From assembly GCA_017444345.1 (NCBI GenBank), contig JAFSWW010000055.1, forward strand, positions 1-47,080: DNA of 47,080 bases, read 5' to 3'. This stretch comes from Synergistaceae bacterium. GTDB taxonomy: Bacteria > Synergistota > Synergistia > Synergistales > Aminobacteriaceae. Below the pieces are notes generated by a model. That model was not told the DNA's origin and did no database searches. It saw nothing but the letters and a program-made list of their open reading frames with translations. Positions 16,251 through 24,674 of the stretch are shown one piece after another. Numbering within the stretch: position 1 is the first letter of the stretch; each line of letters opens with the position of its first letter. The position numbers and the translations under genes were made by a program.

Positions 16251-17170
16251 AATTTTTATACGCGTTAATTTTTCTAGTAATGAGTCTTGCGCTTCAATAT
16301 ATCTGGATAAAGATTCAGAGGCATATACACTTGACTCAACAGCAAAAATCCTACGGCGTAAATATAGAAGTCGAAATAAAATCAGCTACTCCTTCAATGG
16401 GGGGAGTAGTTTTTTTATGCTTGGCAATAATCGCATTAATTCTTGATTTTTCCGTTGACTCGTTAATATTCTGGTCATTGCCTGTCTTGAGCGGCGTTAT
16501 AGGCTTTATAGATGACTGGCTGAAATTCAGGACTCACACGAGCGAGGGATTTCGGAGTCTTTCAAAATTGAAGGCTCAATTAATTTTATGCGCTGTATGG
16601 GTAATAATTATATTTTTGCGCGGAAATTTGGCACTATGGCCGGGAGTTTATGATTTAGGGGGCTGGCTTGCGATTCCTGTAGCTTTCTTAATGACTGCGG
16701 GGACAATTAACGCAGTAAATATCACGGACGGACTTGACGGGCTTGCGACTGGGAGTTTTCTTATTTCGCTGGCTGTAATGCTTATATTAATTCCTGTTAA
16801 TGAGTTCAACGCAAAAATTTTGATTGAATTATTCTTTATGAGTGCCGGATTCTTATTCTTTAACACCCGGCCCGCAAAAACTTTCATGGGTGATACTGGC
16901 TCGCATTTTCTCGGAGGGGCTTTGGCTGCTTTATGCGTAATGAATGGCCGAACTCTTGCGATAATCCCGGCGGGATTTATATTTATTCTCGAAATGTTAT
17001 CATCGGCGATTCAGATTTTCACGATTCGCAAACTCAACAAAAAAGTTTTCTTAATGGCTCCGTTACATCATCACTATCAGAAAAAGGGACTTGACGAGAC
17101 GGCGGTAACTCTAAGATTCTGGCTCGTTCATGCGGTCGGCTCTGTGTTAATTTCGCTTGCTATGTTATGA
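16247..17170 (+). CDS. mraY: Phospho-MurNAc-pentapeptide transferase MraY
   Basis: MraY makes lipid I on the cytoplasmic face of the inner membrane. The protein (307 aa) has about ten hydrophobic segments and the family motifs: PSMGG near residue 50, the Mg-binding FIDDWLKF, KLKAQ, NITDGLDGLA, FMGDTGS and the His-rich APLHHHYQKKG. It is somewhat shorter than E. coli MraY (360 aa), as in other enzymes of this short form. The ATG overlaps the murF stop by 4 nt. The usual next genes (murD, ftsW, murG, murC, ftsQAZ) do not follow; a strong terminator does, so the cluster ends here. Confidence 0.95.
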   Translation: MKFLYALIFLVMSLALQYIWIKIQRHIHLTQQQKSYGVNIEVEIKSATPSMGGVVFLCLAIIALILDFSVDSLIFWSLPVLSGVIGFIDDWLKFRTHTSEGFRSLSKLKAQLILCAVWVIIIFLRGNLALWPGVYDLGGWLAIPVAFLMTAGTINAVNITDGLDGLATGSFLISLAVMLILIPVNEFNAKILIELFFMSAGFLFFNTRPAKTFMGDTGSHFLGGALAALCVMNGRTLAIIPAGFIFILEMLSSAIQIFTIRKLNKKVFLMAPLHHHYQKKGLDETAVTLRFWLVHAVGSVLISLAML

Positions 17171-17184
17171 AGGATTCAATTTTT

Positions 17185-17217
17185 AGCGGTGTCGTTAATG
17201 GCATCGCTATTTTTTTT
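17185..17217 (+). terminator. Intrinsic terminator after mraY
   Basis: A 7-bp stem (AGCGGTG at 17185-17191, CATCGCT at 17202-17208, one G-T pair) with a 10-nt loop, followed by A and eight T residues (17210-17217). It closes the rsmH-mraY transcript. Confidence 0.85.
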
Positions 17218-17231
17218 GCGAAAAATCTATC

Positions 17232-17260
17232 TTGAATATTATAATTTCTGTGAATATAAT
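17232..17260 (+). promoter_or_regulatory. Promoter of the surface-protein gene
   Basis: TTGAAT (17232-17237), an exact 17-bp spacer and TATAAT (17255-17260). The transcript would begin near 17267 and carry an AAAGGAG ribosome-binding site (17284-17290) before the ATG at 17303. Confidence 0.75.
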
Positions 17261-17302
17261 TACTAAACTTTAAAATATTATGAAAGGAGAAAAATTTTTA
17301 TA

Positions 17303-18994
17303 ATGTTACTTATGACCCCCCCCCCCCGTAAAATAACTGAAATTTTTAGGAGATATTTTTTCATAGCAATAATAAAAAAGTTTTTGCTTCTATGTTTGAT
17401 TATCTTGCTGGGAGCTTTTCCTGCGTGGAGTCAGACTTATACTGTCAATAATATAAATGGACTCACCAACACGCTGAGTAGTGCAAATGATGGAGATATA
17501 ATTATCCTTGCTTCAGGTGATTATGATTTAGACAGCACACTCACAATCAATAAATCAATCACTCTTAGGGGCAATACTTCAAGCGACACAATAATACAGC
17601 GTTCGAGCAGTGCAACCAGCAAATTTAGAAATATAAATATATCAGGAAGTGCTGTTATACTTCAAAACTTGACAATTCAGAATGCTAGTTCTAATGCTGA
17701 CGGCGGTGGAATTTATTATAATGTGAGTAATGGTACTCTCAGTATTGATAACTGCATTATAACCAACAATGCTGTCGGTAGTAGCTACTCCGGCGGCGGA
17801 ATTTATAGCGGCGGCATTGTAACTATCACGAATTCCACTATAACAGACAACAATGCAAACAACGGCGGCGGCGGGATTTTTAACGAAAGCACGGCAACTA
17901 TCACGAACTGCACTATTACAGAAAATACGGCAAACAACGACGGCCAAGACATTTATACTAGTACTAATATCTCAGCACTAAATACGCTAATATGGAATTC
18001 TGTATTGAATGAGAATGATGTTATATATGGTACTGTCAATCTAACAAATTGCGCAACGCCCAGCGGAATCGGCACTAATCCCGTTACATTAACTTCATGG
18101 TCTAATCCTGTATCATCAAGCGTAGAAGTAAACGGCGTGACTCATACAGTTTTTACGATTGAGAATAACACGGAATTACAAGGACTCGTGGGCAAGGGCA
18201 TACAAAGCGGCGACCAGACTCCGGCAACAGACCAGATCGGAACTCTCCGCGCAAGTAAGCCGACAATTGGAGCTATTGAGGGAGCTAGTATATCTGTTAT
18301 TACAATTTCATGCGATGTCGATACACTGGAAATTACAAAAGGTTATTCACGAGATATTACTCTTAGTGCGGACTTGGAAGATGATTATAAAGAATGGCCA
18401 ATCAGCTGGAGTATTTCTCCTGATGTCAGCGGCATTACAATATCAAATGACGGCGTTTTGACAGTGGGCGAAAGTGTCGCAGTGGGAGTTTACAGCGTTG
18501 ATATTATTGCGGCTATAACGAGTGGGGACGAGTCTTATTCGGACAATAAAACAATCACAGTGAGTGTATATCCGTATCCTGTTATAGTAATTTCGCAGGC
18601 CTCAGCGTCAGGAACAGCAGGGAGCGCATTTACTCAAACATTAACAGCAAATATAACAGTCAACAGCGCAGACTATACAGTAACGCCCGTATGGAGTTAT
18701 TCAGGAAATTTGCCGGAGGGAATTAGACTCAGCAATGATAAATTTGTAGGAACTCCGACACAAAGCGGCGATTATGAAATTACTATAAAAGTTTCTGCGG
18801 ACGTTACTACAATTGACAGCCATGATATTATTATTTCAAGTGAGAAAACTCTCACGCTAAATATATCAGCTGCAACGGTTACTATTTCAGGGACTCCGGC
18901 ACAGTCGGGGAATATAAATTTTTCTGCACATTCAGTGCAACGCCTAACACTCTTACTTACACATGGAGCGCGTCAGGACTTCCCAGAGAGTTAA
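17303..18994 (+). CDS. Surface beta-helix/Ig-like protein, 5' part of a frameshifted gene
   Basis: The first part of a very large secreted protein. After MLLMTPPPRK comes a basic segment and a signal peptide (about residues 25-43, ending AWSQ). Next are polymorphic-outer-membrane-protein-like repeats (about 60-230) with GGGIYSGG, GGGGIFNES and TITNCTIT turns of a right-handed beta-helix. From about 310 on there are Ig-like domains with the GTPTQSGDYEITIKVS block of putative Ig (He_PIG) repeats. The frame breaks at about 18926-18931; the last residues here are out-of-frame noise up to 18994. The codons for Pro come from a run of 12 C (17316-17327). With 11 or 13 C the protein would stop within a few codons, so expression should be switchable. 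Confidence 0.85.
   Translation: MLLMTPPPRKITEIFRRYFFIAIIKKFLLLCLIILLGAFPAWSQTYTVNNINGLTNTLSSANDGDIIILASGDYDLDSTLTINKSITLRGNTSSDTIIQRSSSATSKFRNINISGSAVILQNLTIQNASSNADGGGIYYNVSNGTLSIDNCIITNNAVGSSYSGGGIYSGGIVTITNSTITDNNANNGGGGIFNESTATITNCTITENTANNDGQDIYTSTNISALNTLIWNSVLNENDVIYGTVNLTNCATPSGIGTNPVTLTSWSNPVSSSVEVNGVTHTVFTIENNTELQGLVGKGIQSGDQTPATDQIGTLRASKPTIGAIEGASISVITISCDVDTLEITKGYSRDITLSADLEDDYKEWPISWSISPDVSGITISNDGVLTVGESVAVGVYSVDIIAAITSGDESYSDNKTITVSVYPYPVIVISQASASGTAGSAFTQTLTANITVNSADYTVTPVWSYSGNLPEGIRLSNDKFVGTPTQSGDYEITIKVSADVTTIDSHDIIISSEKTLTLNISAATVTISGTPAQSGNINFSAHSVQRLTLLLTHGARQDFPES
17316..17327 (+). repeat. Poly-C tract (12 C) in codons 5-9 of the surface-protein gene
   Basis: Twelve C in a row in an AT-rich region, immediately after ATG-TTA-CTT-ATG-A. 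With 12 C the frame is open; with 11 C it reads to GTA-AAA-TAA, and with 13 C to CCG-TAA. This is the layout of a phase-variable contingency locus. Confidence 0.85.
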
Positions 18995-21609
18995 CGCTCA
19001 ATGAGAACACAGGCGAATTATCAGGAACTCCTACGAAATCAGGAAGCTATCCTATAACAGTTATAGCGACTTCACCCGGCGGAACTGGAACAGCAAATTA
19101 TACGCTTGAGATAAGTTCTTCAGGCAGTCCGAGCTATTCATACCCTCAAACAGGAAAAAGAACAGAATCTCATAATCAGACCGATTCAACAACGGGCGAG
19201 GCATATTCTGAAACTTTCTCGACATTTAACGAGGTTGACTCAGATTCGGGCGGGACTCAAACGGCGACAGGATATATTATTGCTTCAGTCGACATAAAGA
19301 TTATCACTAAGGCCAACGAATTAAGCGGGGTTGCCGGCTATGATTTTGCAGAACCTGTAAAATTTTACGTGAATATCTCGCAAGATTCAGAGTATAATTA
19401 TACAAATTATGATCTTTCTGTTGATATATCGAATCTTCCCGACGGCTTTGAGGTCAGCGGCGACAAAGAATTTAATAATATTTCGTTTGATTCGCATGAC
19501 TTCACGATTTATATCAAGGGACTCACGAATTCGAGTTTTACGCAAGATAATATAATAATTTCTGCCTCCGTTGTAGTATCAGGCGATAACCCAGTTTTAA
19601 TAACTTCAGCAGATCACAATATATCAATCAACATTGCGGCCGGAATTCTCACAAGTTCAACTTTGAGCGTTAATGATTCAGCAATTGAAGGCGTATTCAC
19701 AGAAAAATTTGCGCCTTCTATGGATTTAAGCGGCGTAGTATCTGACGTAACCGGAAATTTCAGCGATGGAACGAGTCAAAGTATCAAGAATTCAAGCACT
19801 ATTACATTTTCTAGTTCTTCACTTCCGGACGAATTCACTATAGACGGCTCTATATTGCAAATTTCAGAGTCTGCGGCGGCGGGATCTTATGATATTTCCA
19901 TAACTGCAACGGCTAATAACAACGGCATAACATCATCAGGCACTAAAAATATAAGCGTTAGTCTTTATTCATACCCGACTATAACAATTAATACAAGTGA
20001 AATAGCAGCGGGCAAAATCGGCGAGAATTATTCTCAAACTTTCACAGCAAGTGCAATTGTAAATAATTCTGACGCGTCAATAACTCCGACATGGATTCTC
20101 GAAAATGGCACATTACCGGCGGGGCTTGTGTTAAATTCTGAAGGCACGATTTCAGGGACTCCGACACAAAGCGGCTCATTTGACATTAATATAAAAGTTT
20201 CTGCAGATGTTACAACGGTTGACAATCATAATATAATTATCTCGGCTGATAAAGAATTTATTTTGTCGATAATAGCAAGTGAAGATTTTAATATTCAAAT
20301 TGTCTCGTGTGAAGTAACTTTATCAGGAAATAACGAAATCACCCTAACTGAAGGCACGGGAGGGAGTTTGACATTTACGCCCGTTGTAAGTGCTCATTAC
20401 AGCGACGGCTCAGAAAGACTCTTAACGCCCGGCGAATACTCATACACATGGACAATTAATGAAAATTTCCTGACAATTTACAGAATGAGCTTCAATAATG
20501 GGACTCTCACAATCAGCGAAAACACCCCGGCCGACAAATATAATATCGCAGCAACTATAAATATTTCTGTGAATAATCTTACAGCGTCGGCAAGCAAATA
20601 TTTTAATGTTGTCATAGAGTCTAAATCAGGCGCACAAAGCAAAGATTTTATAATTGATGTAGGAGGCGACGGCGAGTCTGTTACTCTCACAATTAATAAT
20701 AATTCAGGGAATCCTGTAGAGTCTCTTGCTGATATAACAAATAAATTATCTCAAGCTGAGAAAGAGTTAATCACAGAAATCGACTTGAATAATAACACTA
20801 CTATTAAAGATTTAGCGGGTATTACTGAATTCAAGAATTTAAGTTCACTCAATGCGGGAGGCTGTGAATCTCTCAAAGAAGTAGACGTAAGAGGCTGCAA
20901 CAAACTGGAATATCTTGATGTATCTTCGTGCGATATAGAAATTTTATTAGTTGACGGCTGCGAATCTTTACGCGAGTTAATTTGCGGTAATAACTTAATA
21001 GAAACTCTTGACTTAAGCACATGCCCAAATCTTGAAGTTCTTGACTGCCAAGCTAACAATCTTTCAGAGCTCAATATCGAGTCAAATAATTTATTGATAG
21101 AGATAGATTGCAGCTATAATAATTTGCCCGCGCTTGATATTGCAGAAAGTTTCTTTACACTCTTGAATAACTTAATTTGCAACGGTCAAGAAATTTCCGG
21201 AGTAAATGCAGAGTTAGACGGCGATGTTTACCGCATAAATATTAATACTCTCGGCAATGTCTCTAACAGTGATATAGAAATCTCGGCGAATCCTTCAACG
21301 AGCGCGATAATGCCAGACAAAATTTATAACGTGAAAGCCTATAATAATGCCGGTGAAGAAATTATAATAAATTATGACTCTAAAACGGGAATATTTGAGT
21401 CGTCTCAACAGCCGGCAAGCATAAAATATTATTACATTACAGGCTTTGAAAATATAGATATGGACGTTACATTGCAAATTACAGGAGAAGACCCGGCACC
21501 GACTCCGACTCCGACACCTGATAATCAATTTACAAGCGGCGGAGGTTGTAATTCTGCGTTCGGGTTGATTTCGTTAATGGCTCTTGCTATGTTCAGACGG
21601 AAAAAATAA
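18931..21609 (+). CDS. Surface Ig-like/LRR protein with Synergist-type C-terminal sorting signal, 3' part
   Basis: This is the continuation of the gene starting at 17303, shifted by one base. The readable frame begins at about 18931 (FSATPNTLTYTW, then SGLPRELTLN and SGTPTKSGSYPITV), with no start codon of its own. The first internal ATG-like start is at 19369 (GTG), but domain continuity shows it is not the natural start. Several more Ig-like domains follow (GTISGTPTQSG near 20140), then a leucine-rich repeat of about 8 turns (20800-21170, with Cys-rich LxxLxxxxCxxL units), a Pro-Thr spacer (PTPTPTP), and the terminal SGGGCNSAFG, hydrophobic helix and FRRKK. That ending fits the Synergist C-terminal sorting signal, which suggests processing and surface attachment. 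Confidence 0.8.
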   Translation, partial: FSATPNTLTYTWSASGLPRELTLNENTGELSGTPTKSGSYPITVIATSPGGTGTANYTLEISSSGSPSYSYPQTGKRTESHNQTDSTTGEAYSETFSTFNEVDSDSGGTQTATGYIIASVDIKIITKANELSGVAGYDFAEPVKFYVNISQDSEYNYTNYDLSVDISNLPDGFEVSGDKEFNNISFDSHDFTIYIKGLTNSSFTQDNIIISASVVVSGDNPVLITSADHNISINIAAGILTSSTLSVNDSAIEGVFTEKFAPSMDLSGVVSDVTGNFSDGTSQSIKNSSTITFSSSSLPDEFTIDGSILQISESAAAGSYDISITATANNNGITSSGTKNISVSLYSYPTITINTSEIAAGKIGENYSQTFTASAIVNNSDASITPTWILENGTLPAGLVLNSEGTISGTPTQSGSFDINIKVSADVTTVDNHNIIISADKEFILSIIASEDFNIQIVSCEVTLSGNNEITLTEGTGGSLTFTPVVSAHYSDGSERLLTPGEYSYTWTINENFLTIYRMSFNNGTLTISENTPADKYNIAATINISVNNLTASASKYFNVVIESKSGAQSKDFIIDVGGDGESVTLTINNNSGNPVESLADITNKLSQAEKELITEIDLNNNTTIKDLAGITEFKNLSSLNAGGCESLKEVDVRGCNKLEYLDVSSCDIEILLVDGCESLRELICGNNLIETLDLSTCPNLEVLDCQANNLSELNIESNNLLIEIDCSYNNLPALDIAESFFTLLNNLICNGQEISGVNAELDGDVYRININTLGNVSNSDIEISANPSTSAIMPDKIYNVKAYNNAGEEIIINYDSKTGIFESSQQPASIKYYYITGFENIDMDVTLQITGEDPAPTPTPTPDNQFTSGGGCNSAFGLISLMALAMFRRKK

Positions 21610-21623
21610 TTTGATTTAAGCAA

Positions 21624-21663
21624 TAAAAAAATTCCCCGGTGAGATTCGCTCCCATCGGGGAAT
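21624..21663 (-). terminator. Intrinsic terminator after the rpiR-type gene
   Basis: The stem ATTCCCCG (21631-21638) with CGGGGAAT (21656-21663) is followed on the minus strand by seven T (plus-strand A run 21624-21631). It may also slow plus-strand transcripts from the surface gene, which ends at 21609. Confidence 0.85.
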
Positions 21664-21674
21664 AATATTATATT

Positions 21675-22550
21675 CTAGTAACGCAATCTATAAGCAGGGA
21701 AGTAAATTCGTTCGTCGCTTAAATTCTCTTTTTGTGCGGCGAGTGCTTTCTCTCCTTCAGTGCCCATCTTTCGCGCTAATACAGTCGTCAATACATGTAC
21801 TGCAAACATTGAGCCTATAAGGCTGCTTCCAAATAAAGGCGCTCTATCACTCACAAAAAACTGCATGTCCGCATATGAACACACAGGAGCGGCGGGGCTG
21901 TCAGTTATTACGGCGATTTTGCAATTAGTGCGTGAAGAAATTTCTTTAACTGACTCGGCTACTTCTATTACGTAACTCGGCAGCTCACACACAATTAACA
22001 TGTCATTTTTTCTGATTCCTCTTGCTTGTTCTAATAAAGATAGAGACCCCCTGCGCATTAAAACACTCTTGAGTCCAAGTTCCGCGAATCTCGTATAAAG
22101 CCACTCTGCAGGCATTGAAGAAATACCCCAGCCCATACAGTAAATTACATCGGATTTGATGACTGACTCGCAAAAATTAGTTACTCCTTCATGATTGACT
22201 ACAAGATTTCTGCAAGTTTCATGAATATTAGCTTGTTCAAGTTTCGCTAATTCTTCCGGACTCTCGTCGCCCAAATCTGAATATATTTCTGAAGTCGGGT
22301 TAATTTGCTTTAATAATTTCTGCTTAAGTGTATTCTTGAGATCCGCATAACCTTCAAAGCCGAGCATTCTCGAAACCCTCACAAGCTGCGCCCTTGAGAC
22401 TGATAATTTATCTGCTGTCTCGCTTATAGATTGGAAGGCTGCTTCAGAGGGATTTGCAAGTAGATACTCAGCCACGCGTCTTGTTTTTGCCGGGAAGTGA
22501 TTTAATCGGCTTCTGATTCTTTCTTCGAGTCGTTTAATGTCCATTGTCAA
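21675..22550 (-). CDS. MurR/RpiR-family transcriptional regulator
   Basis: A 291-aa regulator with an N-terminal RpiR helix-turn-helix domain (about 1-80, including SISETADKLSVSRAQLVRVS and GFEGYADLKN) and a C-terminal SIS sugar-phosphate-binding domain (about 125-255, with VIYCMGWGISSM, DMLIVCELPSY and CKIAVITDS). RpiR proteins sense phosphorylated sugars or amino sugars and control their catabolism. The target is unknown: no sugar-phosphate operon is adjacent, though kduD-kduI lies 12 kb away. The start overlaps the upstream OB-fold gene by 17 nt, so both are in one transcript, which is an unusual pairing. Confidence 0.88.
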   Translation of the reverse strand: MTMDIKRLEERIRSRLNHFPAKTRRVAEYLLANPSEAAFQSISETADKLSVSRAQLVRVSRMLGFEGYADLKNTLKQKLLKQINPTSEIYSDLGDESPEELAKLEQANIHETCRNLVVNHEGVTNFCESVIKSDVIYCMGWGISSMPAEWLYTRFAELGLKSVLMRRGSLSLLEQARGIRKNDMLIVCELPSYVIEVAESVKEISSRTNCKIAVITDSPAAPVCSYADMQFFVSDRAPLFGSSLIGSMFAVHVLTTVLARKMGTEGEKALAAQKENLSDERIYFPAYRLRY

Positions 22551-23115
22551 TACTCGCGCACCTCACGTAATTTACTCCGCTGCCCCTCGATGAGCGCAAA
22601 GTGCCTGTAACGCTTACGGGGTCGGAGTCATTCATGCCCGTTAAAATTTTTCGTAAATTTTCGTCGTAAACTCTCACAACAAGAAAATCACGCCTTGCAT
22701 GTCCGTCTAATTCTTGATTTTCCTGTCTTACTGCAAAACGTGTATATTTGCCCGTGCCTGTTTCGCCTTCTGCCTGAGCCTTGATAGTATGCACAAATCC
22801 CGAAATTTTTACGCTGTTTTCGAGTGTGCCTAATTCTTTAAGCTCTTCAACTTCTAAGACAGCAAGATATAATTCACCGCTGCCCTTTGACGAACGCAGA
22901 ACGCCCTTAACTTTCACGGGGGTATTCTCGGCCATAGCTCTTAATTTTTCCTGAACTTCTGAAGGAAACGCCCGAGCATTCAAGAAATCTTTGCGTGTTG
23001 TCCCGTCGCTCCATAAATTCTCGTGTCTGACTGCAAACGGGAAGTATTTTGCTGACTTCTTACCGCTCAAGTGATGAACAAGGCCGGATAAAATAACCTC
23101 GTTTAAATGATTCAT
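22534..23115 (-). CDS. Tandem OB-fold, SSB-like protein
   Basis: A protein of 193 aa made of two similar halves (about 1-92 and 97-190). Each runs through a strand (EVILSGLVHHL or SVKISGFVHTI), a YFPFAVRHEN or YTRFAVRQEN block, an RKDFLNARAF or RRDFLVVRVY block, and a VKGVLRSSKGSGE or VTGTLRSSRGSGV block. The pattern is that of single-stranded DNA-binding OB folds (PriB/SSB type). The acidic C-terminal tip that recruits partners in canonical SSB is absent. The duplication suggests that one chain does the work of two subunits. It has an AAGGATG ribosome-binding site. It is co-transcribed with the RpiR gene, which starts within its last codons. Confidence 0.7.
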   Translation of the reverse strand: MNHLNEVILSGLVHHLSGKKSAKYFPFAVRHENLWSDGTTRKDFLNARAFPSEVQEKLRAMAENTPVKVKGVLRSSKGSGELYLAVLEVEELKELGTLENSVKISGFVHTIKAQAEGETGTGKYTRFAVRQENQELDGHARRDFLVVRVYDENLRKILTGMNDSDPVSVTGTLRSSRGSGVNYVRCASIDNGH

Positions 23116-23132
23116 TGGGTATCATCCTTTCT

Positions 23133-23162
23133 ATTGTAGAAATTTGTAACACTTCTCTGTAA
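23133..23162 (-). promoter_or_regulatory. Candidate promoter of the OB-fold/rpiR pair
   Basis: Read on the minus strand: TTACAG, an 18-bp spacer, then TACAAT (plus-strand ATTGTA at 23133-23138). This leaves a leader of about ten bases with the AAGGATG site. It is divergent from the phosphomannomutase promoter. Confidence 0.45.
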
Positions 23163-23250
23163 TTTTACTACACTTTACATAATAAATTAAATCACGATAT
23201 TTGCTATATAATTTTACGGACATAATTATAATAAATTTTTTGCTTAAATA

Positions 23251-23279
23251 GTGAAATACTCACAGTTTTATTCTATAAT
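23251..23279 (+). promoter_or_regulatory. Promoter giving a probably leaderless phosphomannomutase mRNA
   Basis: GTGAAA (23251-23256), a 17-bp spacer, TATAAT (23274-23279). The ATG of the gene is at 23289, only nine bases after the -10 box, so transcription should begin at or within a few bases of the start codon. No ribosome-binding site precedes the ATG. Confidence 0.6.
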
Positions 23280-23288
23280 TCTATCATT

Positions 23289-24674
23289 ATGACAAATATA
23301 CCATTAAATATTTTCCGCGAGTATGACATACGCGGACAAGCAGACAAAGATTTAACAGATCAGACAGTGAACGCAATCGGGCGGGCTTATGGGTCATGGC
23401 TGATTCGTTCAGGCGTTGAGGGTGCTATAACAGTCGGAGGCGACGCAAGATTATCTACTCCACGAATTAAAGACGCGCTAATAAAGGGAATTCTTTCTTG
23501 CGGACTCGATGTTATTGACGTGGGACTCGTTACGACTCCTATGCTTTATTGGAGCTTGATTAAATTCGGAGTCAAAGGCGGAGTCATGATTACAGGCTCA
23601 CACAATCCCCCCGATATGAACGGCCTAAAATTATGCTTTGAGCACGGGACTTTATACGGTGAAGATGTCAAGAATATCGGCAAAATCGCGCAGTCAGAAT
23701 TTTTTGAGTCAGGGCAGGGCAAATTGAATCACGTAAATATTGATAATGATTATATAAAAATGTTGTTGTCAAAATTTATACTGCCATTCAACAAAAAATT
23801 TAAAGTCGTTCTTGACTCTGGCAACGGAGCAGCAGGGCCTACAGCTAGAAAATTTTTCGAGGGACTGGGCTGTGAAGTAATCTCATTATTTGATAAGCCG
23901 GACGGGAATTTTCCGAATCATCACCCTGACCCGCAAAAAAGTGAGAACTTGCAAATCTTAATCAACCGTGTTAAATCAGAACATGCTGATATAGGATTCG
24001 GCTTTGACGGCGACGCAGATAGAATCGGAGTAATCGATGACGAGGGCAATATAATTTTTTGCGATAGACTCATGTGTCTTTACTGGAAGGAAATTTTACG
24101 GACTAATCCCGGCGCAGTCGTCTTAGTTGAGCCTAAATGCAGTATGATTTTACCCGAATCAGCTGAGAAATACGGCGGGCAAGTTTTATACTGGAAATCG
24201 GGGCATTCACTCATAAAAGCTAAGATGCGCGAGACAGGGGCATTATTTGCGGGCGAATATTCGGGACACATGTTTTTTGCTGATGAGTTTTTCGGGCATG
24301 ATGACGCGTTTTATTCGGCCGGGCGTTTATTGCGGATAATGTCGGACGAGCAGAAATCTTTATCACAGTTAATGCAGGAATTCCCGCTTTACCCGTCAAG
24401 TGAAGAGATCAGAATCCCCTGTGATGATAATACAAAATTTCAAGTTGTCTCAAGAATTCAGGAGAAGGCGCAGAAAGATTATCAATGCAGCATAATTGAC
24501 GGCGTTAGAATTCTTTATCCTGACGGCTGGGGCTTGATTCGAGGCTCAAACACGCAGCCCGTTATAGTTGTAAGATGTGAGGGACGAGATAAAGACTCGC
24601 TCATGAGAATAGCAGACGACGTAAAATCAAGAGTCTTAGCTGAAGGACTGCCCGATTTCACATGGACATTTTAA
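23289..24674 (+). CDS. Phosphomannomutase/phosphoglucomutase
   Basis: An alpha-D-phosphohexomutase of 461 aa (ManB/AlgC type) that interconverts hexose 6- and 1-phosphates for surface sugar nucleotides. The four domains are clear: the active-site serine loop TGSHNPPDMNG, the Mg loop GFDGDADRIGV, the sugar-binding loop GEYSGHMFF and the phosphate loop RGSNTQPVIVVR. The N-terminus NIFREYDIRGQ is typical. The start is fixed by homology at MTNIPLNIF, yet it has no ribosome-binding site and sits nine bases after a perfect -10 box. The gene overlaps trmB by 13 nt. Confidence 0.93.
   Translation: MTNIPLNIFREYDIRGQADKDLTDQTVNAIGRAYGSWLIRSGVEGAITVGGDARLSTPRIKDALIKGILSCGLDVIDVGLVTTPMLYWSLIKFGVKGGVMITGSHNPPDMNGLKLCFEHGTLYGEDVKNIGKIAQSEFFESGQGKLNHVNIDNDYIKMLLSKFILPFNKKFKVVLDSGNGAAGPTARKFFEGLGCEVISLFDKPDGNFPNHHPDPQKSENLQILINRVKSEHADIGFGFDGDADRIGVIDDEGNIIFCDRLMCLYWKEILRTNPGAVVLVEPKCSMILPESAEKYGGQVLYWKSGHSLIKAKMRETGALFAGEYSGHMFFADEFFGHDDAFYSAGRLLRIMSDEQKSLSQLMQEFPLYPSSEEIRIPCDDNTKFQVVSRIQEKAQKDYQCSIIDGVRILYPDGWGLIRGSNTQPVIVVRCEGRDKDSLMRIADDVKSRVLAEGLPDFTWTF

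Noticed and set aside
20751-21074. Minus-strand frame inside the leucine-rich repeat region
   Set aside because: The plus-strand LRR coding is clear; the reverse frame is a by-product of the repeat periodicity.
19369-21609. Independent gene starting at 19369
   Set aside because: The same frame is open and has Ig-like repeats back to about 18931, directly continuing the upstream gene, so the internal start is not natural.
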